Of a stretch of 64,000 nucleotides of DNA, positions 43,660 through 51,608 are shown piece after piece (positions within the stretch are counted from its first letter, which is position 1; every line of letters begins with the position of its first letter). The notes beneath the pieces were generated by a model. That model worked only from the letters and a program-made list of their open reading frames with translations, was not told the origin of the DNA and did no database searches. Source of the DNA: CAXWPM01 sp965206125 (GTDB taxonomy: Bacteria > Acidobacteriota > Terriglobia > 20CM-2-55-15); the NCBI GenBank assembly GCA_965206125.1, contig CBDBIN010000034.1:51136-115135 (forward strand). The letters are read 5' to 3'. Position numbers and translations under genes: made by a program.

Positions 43660-44037
43660 ATGAGCGACCGCATCCCGGCGATTAAAGTATTAATGCTGCC
43701 GAGGGATACAAACCCCATGGGCACGATCTTCGGCGGCGTAATCCTGAGCCATCTCGACCTGGCTGGTGGCGTAGAGGCCCGCAAACATTCGAATAGACGC
43801 GTCGTGACAAAGGCGATGCGCGAGGTCGATTTTGTCGCCCCGGTGTTCGTCGGTGACACCGTCAGCTTCTTCACACGGACAGTACGCGTCGGACGGACCT
43901 CGATCACTATCGAGGTCGAAGTCGAAGCAGAGCGATGCAATCCGGAAGGAAATCGCGAAACGGTCCGCGTGACTGCGGCGACGATCGTCTATGTCGCCGT
44001 GGATGATCAGGGCGGGCCAACACCCTTCGTGGATTAG
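43660..44037 (+). CDS. Acyl-CoA thioesterase, YciA/BACH-like hotdog protein
   Basis: Single hotdog-fold protein, 125 aa. MLPRDTNPMGTIFGGVILS (about 12-30) is the family's active-site region, with the Asn-Pro-x-Gly and Gly-Gly turn. REVDFVAPVFVGDTVSF (about 52) and VRVTAATIVYVAVD (about 105) complete the strand pattern. It hydrolyses acyl-CoA esters of unspecified chain length, probably as a hexamer. The IS110 element begins about 14 bp after its stop codon. Confidence 0.92.
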   Translation: MSDRIPAIKVLMLPRDTNPMGTIFGGVILSHLDLAGGVEARKHSNRRVVTKAMREVDFVAPVFVGDTVSFFTRTVRVGRTSITIEVEVEAERCNPEGNRETVRVTAATIVYVAVDDQGGPTPFVD

Positions 44038-44075
44038 CTAACAGTCGCAGTATGAAAGGACGCCCCTTATCTGGG

Positions 44076-44128
44076 GGTTTGTTGAGAGAAAACTCTCAAC
44101 AAACCTGATCAACGTAACAGCGTTGATC
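44076..44128 (+). repeat. Two consecutive hairpins upstream of IS110 transposase
   Basis: First hairpin: GGTTTGTTGAGAG and CTCTCAACAAACC, a perfect 13-bp stem with an AAAA loop (44076-44105). Second: GATCAACG and CGTTGATC with a 6-nt loop (44107-44128). They lie just before the AAAGGAG ribosome site, so they could control transposase translation or be part of an element-encoded RNA. Confidence 0.75.
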
Positions 44129-44146
44129 CCAGAAAGGAGCGTTGTA

Positions 44147-45208
44147 ATGAAACGAGACAAGTATATGGGGATGGATGTCCACCAGGCAACGACTGTGGTT
44201 GCGGTAGTGAACGCCGAAGGCAAGACCGTGATGGAGACGATCGTGGGGACCGAGGCAGCGGCGATCCGGCGAATGATCGAAGGTGTGAGCGGACCGGTGC
44301 ATGTGACGCTGGAGGAGACCACGCAAGCCGAGTGGCTGCACGAAGTGATTCGGGATCTCGTTAAGGAAGTGGTGGTGTGCAATCCGCGACGGAACAAACT
44401 ACTGACTGCCGGGTCGAAGGGAGACAAGATCGATGCCAGGAAGCTGGCAGAGTTGTTGCGAGCCGGACTGGTGGAGTCAGTCTGGCACGGACACGACAAG
44501 ACACGGAGACTCAAACAAATGGTGCGTGCGTATGAGACGTTCTCCGTCGATACGCAAAGGACGATGACCCGAATCAAATCGATGTATCGGAGTCGTGGCA
44601 TCCGAACCGCAGGAATCGGAGTGTACTCGGTGAGACAGCGAGAGCAGTGGCTCGGTAAGCTGCCCGAAGCCGGGATGCGTCAGCGTGTGGCGTGGCTGTA
44701 CGAACAGTTGGACCAGGTCCGGGAGCTGCGGAAGCAAGCCAAAGCCCAGTTGATCGCCGAAGGCCGGCGCCACCGCGCCGTAGGTCTGTTACGGACGATT
44801 CCTCAGCTGGGTCCGATCCGATCGGCACAGATCGTGGCTACGGCTGACACGCCATATCGTTTCCGGACCAAGCGGCAGTTCTGGAGCTACAGCGGCTTGG
44901 CCGTGGTCACGCACAGCAGTGCCGAGTACGAACTGCGAGGGGGCCGTGTCGTACGGCGATCCAAACCCGTGGCCACGCGGGGACTGAACCGGAACTGTAA
45001 CCGACGCCTGAAGACCGCTTTCATCTCGGCTGCCACCCCCGGCGGTGTGAGCCACTTCTGGCAGCCGTATCTGGACCGTCTCGAGGGGAAGGGCATGCGA
45101 CCGGAAATGGCTCGGCTGACCGTGGCACGCAAGATCGCAACCGTGGCTTTGACGATGTGGAAGAAAGGAGAGACGTTCGACCCGAAGAAACTGAATGCAA
45201 CGACATAG
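44147..45208 (+). CDS. IS110-family transposase (DEDD recombinase)
   Basis: Recombinase of 353 aa. The N-terminal RuvC-like DEDD domain shows Asp10 (MGMDVHQAT), a Glu in TLEETTQAEW (56 or 57), and Asp93/Asp96 in SKGDKIDARK. A coiled middle region follows, then the Transposase_20 domain (about 215-330) with RTIPQLGPIRSA and a serine pair (257-258) where the family has its catalytic serine. IS110 enzymes use a dual-binding bridge RNA to choose target and donor. ATG 44147 follows AAAGGAG. Complete and apparently intact. Confidence 0.94.
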   Translation: MKRDKYMGMDVHQATTVVAVVNAEGKTVMETIVGTEAAAIRRMIEGVSGPVHVTLEETTQAEWLHEVIRDLVKEVVVCNPRRNKLLTAGSKGDKIDARKLAELLRAGLVESVWHGHDKTRRLKQMVRAYETFSVDTQRTMTRIKSMYRSRGIRTAGIGVYSVRQREQWLGKLPEAGMRQRVAWLYEQLDQVRELRKQAKAQLIAEGRRHRAVGLLRTIPQLGPIRSAQIVATADTPYRFRTKRQFWSYSGLAVVTHSSAEYELRGGRVVRRSKPVATRGLNRNCNRRLKTAFISAATPGGVSHFWQPYLDRLEGKGMRPEMARLTVARKIATVALTMWKKGETFDPKKLNATT

Positions 45209-45580
45209 CCGTTTCTGATTCCCTGGCGGCAAAACCTGAACAGGCACAAACCGACAGGAACGGAAACGGACGGATCGAGGGTGAGGATCTGGTATAGGCG
45301 TTGTCCGCAGCATCATTTTTGCAGGACACCATATAGTCTCTATCCCCCCTCGCACGACCCGAAACAGCGATAGCCCACCGAGGCTCAGATAGATCTATGG
45401 TCGGCATCACCGATCCAAATTATTGCTGTTCAGTTTTCGAACGACTGTCTATTCGATCGACGGCTTGTTCTTGAAGTTGCCCGACTCGGAATTCGCTTAA
45501 CGGAACAGTGAGGCTGGCTGCCCGACAATTATTCTGTGTCCGGCTGGTAGCCCGTCGGGGAGGTGTTTCTCTTGACATCC
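45209..45580 (+). ncRNA. Candidate IS110/IS1111 bridge RNA region (unproven)
   Basis: About 370 bp of noncoding DNA between the transposase stop and the putative right end. Possible pairings include GTCCGCA with TGCAGGAC (about 45302-45326), the palindrome ATAGATCTAT (about 45390), and CCCGAC with GTCGGG (about 45520-45560). In the IS1111 group the bridge RNA is encoded downstream of the recombinase. I see structure but no conserved bridge-RNA signature, so this is a location hypothesis only. Confidence 0.25.
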
Positions 45581-45605
45581 CCTTTCATAGATCTCCTGTA
45601 CGAAC

Positions 45606-46517
45606 ATGTCGACCGCAATGCCTGTCAATTCGCGTCCGGTCTTCTTGATCGACTCGATGAACTACATCTTCAGGGCCTACTACGGGCTTCCCGACACGAT
45701 CACAGCGCCATCCGGCATGAAGACCAATGCCGTCCTGGGCTATCTGCGTACGCTGCTCCGGATCATCAAGGAGCAGGATCCTCCCTACATAGCCGCCGCC
45801 TTTGAAGGAGCCCACTCGTTCCGGCGAGAGCTTTTCGCGGAGTACAAGGCCAACCGAGTCTCTCCACCGGATGATCTCAAGGTACAGTTCGGATACTGCC
45901 AGCAGATCACCGAGGCGGTGGGTATTCCCGCGTTCCAGGTGGAGACCTTCGAAGCCGACGACGTCATCGGCTCGATCGCGGTTCAGATGGCGGAACTGGG
46001 ACATCCGGTCGTCATCGTCAGCGGAGACAAGGACTTGGCCCAGCTCGTCGACGATCGGATCCAGATATACGACCTGGCCAAGAACCTTTGGCTCGACGCT
46101 GCAGGAGTCAAGGGCAAGCTGGGGGTTGAGCCGAGCCAGGTTCCGGATCTACTGGCTCTGCTCGGCGATCCGGTCGACAACATACCCGGCGTCCCGGGCG
46201 TCGGCGGAAAAACGGCGACCAAACTGTTGTCGGTTTGCAAGACGGTCGAGGACATAGCGAAAGCCGACTTCGACGGAGTGAGTATCCGCGGCCGGGAAAC
46301 GATCCTCCGGCGTATCGGCGAAAATCTGGACACGGTGCGGAAGAGTCGCGAGTTGGCTCGCATCCGCTGTGATATCGATCTGGGCATCACTCCCGAAAAG
46401 ATCCGATACCGGAAGGCCAACCCGTACCTCGTCGTGGATCTGTGCAACGAACTGGGGTTCGAAGCGATCCTGGACGACATCCCGATGCGGCACGAACAGC
46501 CGGGGCTGTTCGATTAG
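45606..46517 (+). CDS. Stand-alone 5'-3' exonuclease (PolI N-terminal type)
   Basis: FEN-like nuclease of 303 aa, equal to the N-terminal exonuclease domain of DNA polymerase I without the polymerase. Metal-binding acidic residues are visible in FLIDSMNYIFRAYYG (about 13), AFEGAHSFRRELFAEYKANR (about 65), ETFEADDVIGSIA (about 113) and SGDKDLAQLVDD (about 138). The H3TH region is GDPVDNIPGVPGVGGKTATK (about 187). The likely role is removal of RNA primers or flaps. A TTGACA at 45572-45577 could be a -35 element, or part of the IS end. Confidence 0.93.
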   Translation: MSTAMPVNSRPVFLIDSMNYIFRAYYGLPDTITAPSGMKTNAVLGYLRTLLRIIKEQDPPYIAAAFEGAHSFRRELFAEYKANRVSPPDDLKVQFGYCQQITEAVGIPAFQVETFEADDVIGSIAVQMAELGHPVVIVSGDKDLAQLVDDRIQIYDLAKNLWLDAAGVKGKLGVEPSQVPDLLALLGDPVDNIPGVPGVGGKTATKLLSVCKTVEDIAKADFDGVSIRGRETILRRIGENLDTVRKSRELARIRCDIDLGITPEKIRYRKANPYLVVDLCNELGFEAILDDIPMRHEQPGLFD

Positions 46518-46571
46518 GACCTGAGAGATTCGAGATTTCAGATTTCAGATTTGGACGGTTCCAATCGGCAG

Positions 46572-47300
46572 TCACAACGGCTGGATCGATAGATCCTTGT
46601 CCAGCCGTTCCACCAGGAACGCGTGGGCTTTGTCCAGGTATGTCTTGTCCTTGGACTCCAGCGTCAGCTTGACCGTGTAGTTCGGGTTGCTGAAGGTGGG
46701 GTAGGACCCGAGAGACACGTCGGGAAACCGGTCCAGGACTCCGTTCAACACATCGGCGATGCCGCTTTCCTCCGCCCTCAGGAATACCTCCAGGACAAAG
46801 TACGGATCCTGACGGAACATTTCCTTGATGCCCTCAAACTTAGCTACCAGGATTTCCGGGACTCCGGGGAATATGTAGACGTTCTCGACAGCGATCACAG
46901 GAAACAACATCCGTCCGCGGGTGACCAGTTGGGCGCCTTCGGGGACATCTGCCATCCGGAGCGTGGCCTCAGTGACGATCTCTTGGTAGTATCGCCGGAG
47001 GATAGACTCAAGTTCGGGGCTGCGTTCTATCCCGCGCCTGAAGGCCGCAGCGATTCCGGCGATCGTTACATCGTCATGGGTCGGTCCGACACCGCCAGAG
47101 GTGAACACGTAGTCGAAAGCCTCGGCGAACTCACGCACCTCGTCGCGGATCGATTCGAGTTCATCCGAAACGACCGAGACTCGGCGGACGTCGACGCCCA
47201 AATCACGCAGCTCGGTAAGCAGATATGGAGTGTTTTCGTCCCGCGTCCGACCGGAGAGGATCTCGTTGCCGATGACGACGATTCCCGCAGTTTTCGACAT
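46572..47300 (-). CDS. CinA-like MoaB/Mog-fold protein (without PncC domain)
   Basis: Protein of 242 aa corresponding to the N-terminal half of competence/damage-inducible CinA, the molybdopterin-binding fold (COG1058). It starts KTAGIVVIGNEILSGRTRDENT, and contains YVFTSGGVGPTHDDVTI (about 62) and ENVYIFPGVPEIL (about 135). The nicotinamide-nucleotide amidase part of CinA is absent. Members act as ADP-ribose or NAD-derivative pyrophosphatases. Start is ATG 47300, with a longer shadow frame upstream rejected. It is divergent from the M24 peptidase gene across a 24-bp gap. Confidence 0.88.
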   Translation of the reverse strand: MSKTAGIVVIGNEILSGRTRDENTPYLLTELRDLGVDVRRVSVVSDELESIRDEVREFAEAFDYVFTSGGVGPTHDDVTIAGIAAAFRRGIERSPELESILRRYYQEIVTEATLRMADVPEGAQLVTRGRMLFPVIAVENVYIFPGVPEILVAKFEGIKEMFRQDPYFVLEVFLRAEESGIADVLNGVLDRFPDVSLGSYPTFSNPNYTVKLTLESKDKTYLDKAHAFLVERLDKDLSIQPL

Positions 47301-47310
47301 GATATGCGCC

Positions 47311-47318
47311 AATATACC
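47311..47318. promoter_or_regulatory. Overlapping bidirectional -10 elements, cinA-like / M24 peptidase
   Basis: AATATACC reads TATACC on the plus strand, 6 nt before ATG 47325, and TATATT on the minus strand, 10 nt before ATG 47300. Only 24 bp separate the two start codons, so both promoters must overlap here, and both transcripts would be leaderless or nearly so. Confidence 0.5.
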
Positions 47319-47324
47319 ACGTCC

Positions 47325-48458
47325 ATGAAACGGCCCGATGCGCGCCTGATCGTCGCTTCGAGCGATACCAATGCCGACATGTTTTGGGCCACCCACCTGT
47401 TCGCACCCGACCCGTTCGTATTCATCATGAAGGGGCGCAAACGATACCTCGTAATGAGTGATCTGGAGGTCGACCGTGCGCGCGCCCAAGCTACCGTGGA
47501 TGTCGTTCTCCCTCAGAGCGAGTACGCCGCTCGCCTCGGCGCTCGTGGTGTGGAGTTCCCCTCGATGGCCCATGTCCTTTGCGAAGTCTTCGCCGACCTC
47601 GCGATCGGCAGCGTGCAGGTTCCAGCGAGTTTTCCCACTGCGCTCGCCGACGCGCTGCGGGCGATGGGTGTGGGAGTCCAGCCCCGACCAGACCCCTTCT
47701 GGCCGCAGAGGGAGATCAAGACGGACAGCGAGGTTCGCGCCATTCGGAAATCTCTCCGAACTGCTGAAGCAGGGATGGAGGCGGGTATCGAAACGATTCG
47801 ACGGACCAAGATCGGTAAGGATGGCTATCTCTACCTGGATGGAACCCGGTTCACATCCGAAAGGCTGAAGTCCGCCATCAACACGACAATCATGGCGCTG
47901 GGATCGGTCCCCAGTCACACGATCGCGGCCTCCGGACCCCAGTCCGTCGACCCGCACAACGAAGGCAGTGGACCGATCCGCGCTCATTCGCCCATCATCA
48001 TGGACATCTTTCCACGGTCACAGAAGACCGGCTACTTCGGGGACATGACGCGCACTGTCGTTCGCGGCCGAGCGTCGGAAAGGCTGAAGCACGCCTACGC
48101 AGCCGTCGAAAACGCCCAGAAAATCGGGTTCCGAAAGATACGGCACAACGCCGACGCCTACCGCATCCACAACGAAATCCTGCAGTATTTCGAAAACGAG
48201 GGCTTCGGGACGGGGACCAAGGCCGGACGGATGCAGGGCTTCTTCCACGGCACGGGCCACGGCCTGGGCCTCGACATCCACGAGGCACCCGCGTTCGGCC
48301 TGCGATCCCGTAATCGACTTAAGAAAAACCATGTCGTGACCGTCGAACCCGGGCTCTACTATTCCGGCATGGGGGGCGTCCGGCTCGAGGACGTCGTCGT
48401 CGTGACCGATGTCGGATGTCGCAATCTTGTTCGCTACCCAAAGTCTCTTGAAATATGA
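47325..48458 (+). CDS. M24 family Xaa-Pro peptidase
   Basis: Metallopeptidase of 377 aa with a creatinase-type N-terminal domain (1-140) and a pita-bread catalytic domain. Metal ligands and signature are in IIMDIFPRSQKTGYFGDMTR (two Asp), GTGHGLGLDIHEAP (His), VTVEPGLYY (Glu) and GVRLEDVVVV (Glu). It cleaves Xaa-Pro or similar N-terminal bonds in the cytoplasm. ATG 47325 is preferred because it lies 6 nt after the -10 hexamer; ATG 47304 is possible. A second, distinct M24 enzyme is at 53246-54439. Confidence 0.9.
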   Translation: MKRPDARLIVASSDTNADMFWATHLFAPDPFVFIMKGRKRYLVMSDLEVDRARAQATVDVVLPQSEYAARLGARGVEFPSMAHVLCEVFADLAIGSVQVPASFPTALADALRAMGVGVQPRPDPFWPQREIKTDSEVRAIRKSLRTAEAGMEAGIETIRRTKIGKDGYLYLDGTRFTSERLKSAINTTIMALGSVPSHTIAASGPQSVDPHNEGSGPIRAHSPIIMDIFPRSQKTGYFGDMTRTVVRGRASERLKHAYAAVENAQKIGFRKIRHNADAYRIHNEILQYFENEGFGTGTKAGRMQGFFHGTGHGLGLDIHEAPAFGLRSRNRLKKNHVVTVEPGLYYSGMGGVRLEDVVVVTDVGCRNLVRYPKSLEI

Positions 48459-48511
48459 GATTTCTTCTTTTTTGCTATATACTTCCGCATTCCTGACGGA
48501 GGGAACGCTGG

Positions 48512-49333
48512 ATGCGGGTTCGGTTCTGGGGCGTACGAGGCTCGACGCCGACGCCACAAAGAGATCACCTTGTTTACGGCGGTAATACCTCCTGCGTGGA
48601 GGTACGGACCGACGGTAACGAGATCCTGATCCTCGACGGCGGCACCGGCATCCGACTTCTGGGCAAGGCTTTGGAGGAGGAATTCAACGGAGCCCGAATA
48701 CGAGCCCACGTCCTCTTCAGCCACTTCCACATCGACCATATCCAGGGGTTGCCGTTCTTTACCCCCCTGTACTCCAAGGACAACCACTTCACGTTTTACT
48801 TCGCCGGCCGCAAGGACGCGAACCTGGTGAAGGACGCGCTGGCCGGAATCCTGGCGAACCCCTACTTCCCCGTGGACATGTCCAAGCTCCCCTGCATTCG
48901 TGACTACATGGATCTGGTCGAAGGCGAGTTCCGGGTGGCGGACACCCAAATCCTCGTCAAGAAGCTGAACCACCCGCAAGGTTGCGTCGGGTACCGCATC
49001 ACGCAGAACGACAAGGTGATCTCCTACTGTACGGATATCGAACGCGGTCCAGAGTGGAGCGAGAACAACTTCCGGGAGCTGGCCCAGGACGCGGACTGCC
49101 TGATCGTGGATGCGCAGTACACTCCCGAGGAGTTGCCGGACCACGAAGGATGGGGCCACAGCACGTGGAAGCAGTCGGTGGAGAGCGCCGTCGAGGCCAA
49201 CGCCAAGAGGGTTGTCCTGTTCCACCACGATCCCTACCACAACGACGAAATGATCGAAGCCATCCTGAAGGAAGCCCGGGAACTCCATCCAAACGTCATC
49301 GCGGCACGCGAAGGCGAGGAAGTCCCCATTTAG
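48512..49333 (+). CDS. MBL-fold metallo-hydrolase, PhnP/RNase Z-like
   Basis: Metallo-beta-lactamase fold protein, 273 aa. It begins RVRFWGVRGSTPTP, the typical opening of the PhnP/cyclic phosphodiesterase-like branch, and has the zinc motif FSHFHIDHIQG (His71, His73, Asp75, His76). Later ligands are in YCTDIERG and in VLFHHDPYHND. A phosphodiesterase or nuclease activity is plausible. A GGAGGG ribosome site precedes the ATG. The gene is flanked downstream by a 23-bp inverted repeat. Confidence 0.88.
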   Translation: MRVRFWGVRGSTPTPQRDHLVYGGNTSCVEVRTDGNEILILDGGTGIRLLGKALEEEFNGARIRAHVLFSHFHIDHIQGLPFFTPLYSKDNHFTFYFAGRKDANLVKDALAGILANPYFPVDMSKLPCIRDYMDLVEGEFRVADTQILVKKLNHPQGCVGYRITQNDKVISYCTDIERGPEWSENNFRELAQDADCLIVDAQYTPEELPDHEGWGHSTWKQSVESAVEANAKRVVLFHHDPYHNDEMIEAILKEARELHPNVIAAREGEEVPI

Positions 49334-49346
49334 AAGCCTTCTAAAA

Positions 49347-49466
49347 GGGGACAGGCTCCCCTGTCCCTGCCTGTCCGCTATAGTTATTTCATATTTCAGG
49401 ATCAATCAGCCGTCCGGATACTGTAATTGCTGTAACGAACGACCAGGGACAGGGGAGCCTGTCCCC
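49347..49466. repeat. Perfect 23-bp inverted repeat with 74-bp loop
   Basis: The left arm 49347-49369 (GGGGACAGGCTCCCCTGTCC and three more bases) and the right arm 49444-49466 are exact inverses. Each arm is itself a hairpin (GGGACAGG, CTCC, CCTGTCCC). The 74-bp centre is comparatively AT-rich, unlike the surroundings. MITE-like or REP-like element between two plus-strand genes. Confidence 0.85.
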
Positions 49467-49477
49467 AATTTCGAACG

Positions 49478-50407
49478 ATGCCGGTAAAGTTTAAGGACTA
49501 TTACGAGACCCTCGGAGTTGCACGGACCGCGAGCGACGACGAAATCAAGAAAGCCTACCGGAAGCTCGCCCGCAAATACCATCCAGACGTCAACCCCGAC
49601 GACAAGAGCGCAGAGGATAAGTTCAAGGAAATCCAGGAAGCATACGACGTCCTCGGCGATGCCGAGAAGCGCAAGCGCTATGACCAGCTCGGAACCAACT
49701 GGAAAGCGGGCGCCGACTTCACTCCTCCACCCGGATGGCAGGGCGGATTCCCGGCCGATTTCGACCTGGGTGAGATGTTCGGAGGGGGCGCCGGCCCGCG
49801 GCGGGGCGGTTTCAGCGACTTCTTCGAGTCCATCTTCGGGCAGATGGGTGCCGGGCAGGCGGACCGTTCGCAGAGGGGTGGCCGCCGGACCGGAGGTCGC
49901 CGCAAGGTGGAGACGGAACTGCGGCTACCGCTCGAAGACATGCATCGCGGTACGACCCGCAAGCTCAACCTGCGAATCGACAACACCCAGAGATCGGTCG
50001 ACGTCCGCATCCCTCCTGGAGCCCGCTCCGGAAGCCGCGTACGGGTGCCTGGAGGGGGCGTCAACGGTGGCGATCTCTACATTCGGCTCCTCGTGCAACC
50101 GGGCTCGCGATTTGAAGTCGATGGCGACGATACCGAAATCGAGATCCCCATCAGCCCATGGGAGGCCGCACTAGGTACCGAGATCGAGGTGCCGACTGTC
50201 GACGGGAAGGCCGACATCAAGATCCCCACCGGCGTCGGAACAGGTCAGCGGATACGGCTCAAGAGCCAGGGTCTCAACATCCGTGGCGGAGGCCGCGGCG
50301 ACCATTTCGTCCGCCTCAAGATCGTCGTTCCAAAGGACCTGACCGAAAAAGAGCGCGAACACTTCGAAGCATTGGCTGCCGAGTCCAAGTTCGACCCCCG
50401 TGGGTAG
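49478..50407 (+). CDS. cbpA: DnaJ-family co-chaperone, CbpA type
   Basis: Hsp40 of 309 aa. A J domain (residues 6-72) has the HPD tripeptide in RKYHPDVNPDD. A Gly/Phe-rich linker follows (about 80-140: FDLGEMFGGGAGPRRGGFSD), then two C-terminal substrate-binding domains with LRLPLEDMHRGTTRKLNL. There is no CxxCxGxG zinc finger, so it is a class II J protein (CbpA) rather than DnaJ. It stimulates DnaK. No dnaK or grpE is adjacent. The start codon has no clear Shine-Dalgarno and lies 12 bp after the inverted repeat. Confidence 0.92.
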   Translation: MPVKFKDYYETLGVARTASDDEIKKAYRKLARKYHPDVNPDDKSAEDKFKEIQEAYDVLGDAEKRKRYDQLGTNWKAGADFTPPPGWQGGFPADFDLGEMFGGGAGPRRGGFSDFFESIFGQMGAGQADRSQRGGRRTGGRRKVETELRLPLEDMHRGTTRKLNLRIDNTQRSVDVRIPPGARSGSRVRVPGGGVNGGDLYIRLLVQPGSRFEVDGDDTEIEIPISPWEAALGTEIEVPTVDGKADIKIPTGVGTGQRIRLKSQGLNIRGGGRGDHFVRLKIVVPKDLTEKEREHFEALAAESKFDPRG

Positions 50408-50522
50408 ACCGGGTTCTCCGTACTACGTTCAAACACGAAGGCACAAAGGACACGAAGCAAGAAACGATGAGTTCTTCTTCGTGATCTCCGCGGATCTTCG
50501 CGGCCTCCGTGTTGAAAACGGG

Positions 50523-51467
50523 TTAGCGATGACTGACGAAAGGGAGGGCGGTAACGACGGCGGGGAGTGAGGATTCCCCTGAAACAATGCGCACCTCGGT
50601 GCCGGCCTTGTCTGATCCGTACCGGACGAAGCCCAGCGCGATGGCTGAGTCCACCGAAGGCGAGACAACGGCGCTCGTGATGCGGCCGATCTGCTTGCCG
50701 TCACGGTCCACGACGCTGTTCGGAGCGGGCAACTCGTTCCCATCGAGTGTGAAGCCCACGAACCGCCGGTTCACGTGCCCGATGTACTTGATCTTGGCGA
50801 CCACTTCCTGCCCGACATAACAGCCCTTGTCGTAATCGATGGCCGCCTCACCCAACTCAGGTAGCGTGGTCGTGGCGTCGATGTCGATGCCGTATTCGGG
50901 CAAGCCGGCTTCGACGCGGAGAACTTCCCAGAATCGGGAATCGGCTGTGCCCGCACCGGCTTGGACGAGCGCCCGGGATGTCTCGGCGGCCCGCTCGGCC
51001 GGAACGATCACGTCGAAACCGACCTCGAAACGGACAACCCTGGTGCCTTCGACCTCGGCGTGCCGGTAGAGTTGGAGATCGAGGGCTCGCCCGGCCCACC
51101 GATCGATGACGGCCCACGCTTCGGAACCAACAACCGACAGGACTGCGACTTCCCCGGACCGGTCGGCGATCTGGGCATCCTCCATGATCAGAAGCCTGTC
51201 CATCGCCTCGGCCGCGGTGGCGGCGTTGGCGGACTCCAACTCCAGGAACAGCGCTTCATCGGTGGCAAGGACGAGCATCTGGGCGAGGACCCTCCCCTGC
51301 GGGTTCAGGTGGGTCGCATAACAGCCCTCTCCCGGTTTTAGGCTGGCGACGTCGTTCGACACCATTCCCTGAAGCCATGAAACCCGGTCGGGTCCACCTA
51401 CTTCGACAAGGCCCCGGCCGCGCGTCAGAAGCGCGGCAGCCGACCCGTTTGAGGAAGTCGCGCTCAT
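50523..51467 (-). CDS. ygfZ: YgfZ/GcvT-like folate-binding protein
   Basis: Tetrahydrofolate-binding protein of 314 aa used in maturation or repair of iron-sulphur proteins (YgfZ/IBA57 family). The diagnostic signature KGCYVGQEVVAKI is present (about 228). The N-terminal GcvT-like fold has VSWLQGMVSNDVASLKPGEG (about 28) and LNPQGRVLAQMLV. ATG 51467 is selected over longer readings because a GATAGT -10-like hexamer lies 6 nt before it. The 115-bp gap to the cbpA end holds no clear feature. Confidence 0.92.
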   Translation of the reverse strand: MSATSSNGSAAALLTRGRGLVEVGGPDRVSWLQGMVSNDVASLKPGEGCYATHLNPQGRVLAQMLVLATDEALFLELESANAATAAEAMDRLLIMEDAQIADRSGEVAVLSVVGSEAWAVIDRWAGRALDLQLYRHAEVEGTRVVRFEVGFDVIVPAERAAETSRALVQAGAGTADSRFWEVLRVEAGLPEYGIDIDATTTLPELGEAAIDYDKGCYVGQEVVAKIKYIGHVNRRFVGFTLDGNELPAPNSVVDRDGKQIGRITSAVVSPSVDSAIALGFVRYGSDKAGTEVRIVSGESSLPAVVTALPFVSHR

Positions 51468-51473
51468 GTCGTT

Positions 51474-51479
51474 ACTATC
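51474..51479 (-). promoter_or_regulatory. -10-like GATAGT before ygfZ
   Basis: Minus-strand GATAGT followed by AACGAC and ATG 51467, with no Shine-Dalgarno. It is one base from TATAGT of the rrf2 promoter. Candidate leaderless promoter. Confidence 0.4.
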
Positions 51480-51608
51480 GCATAGGGGTTGAAAACTATG
51501 AAAGTTGCCGTCCTGGATTCTGGAGCCGTACCTTCGGGGTACCGCCACTGGAGGCAACAATCTGCAGGGTCGTTCGGTCCACGCCTCTAAGTCGGTCGTG
51601 GGCCAAGG

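Larger units (their letters stand above)
44051..45589. mobile_element. IS110-family element, probably IS1111-type; ends tentative
   Basis: Transposase gene with flanking noncoding DNA. TATGAAAGG (44051-44059) and its inverse CCTTTCATA (45581-45589) are a candidate subterminal inverted repeat spanning 1539 bp, a usual size for this family. A 9-bp match alone could be chance, so boundaries are uncertain. The short upstream (96 bp) and long downstream (about 380 bp) noncoding parts favour the IS1111 group. IS110 elements make no target duplication, so none is expected. Confidence 0.6.

Noticed and set aside
46623..47324. N-terminal extension of the M24 peptidase across the cinA-like gene
   Set aside because: The upstream frame is antisense to the cinA-like gene, and the promoter hexamer lies directly before ATG 47325.
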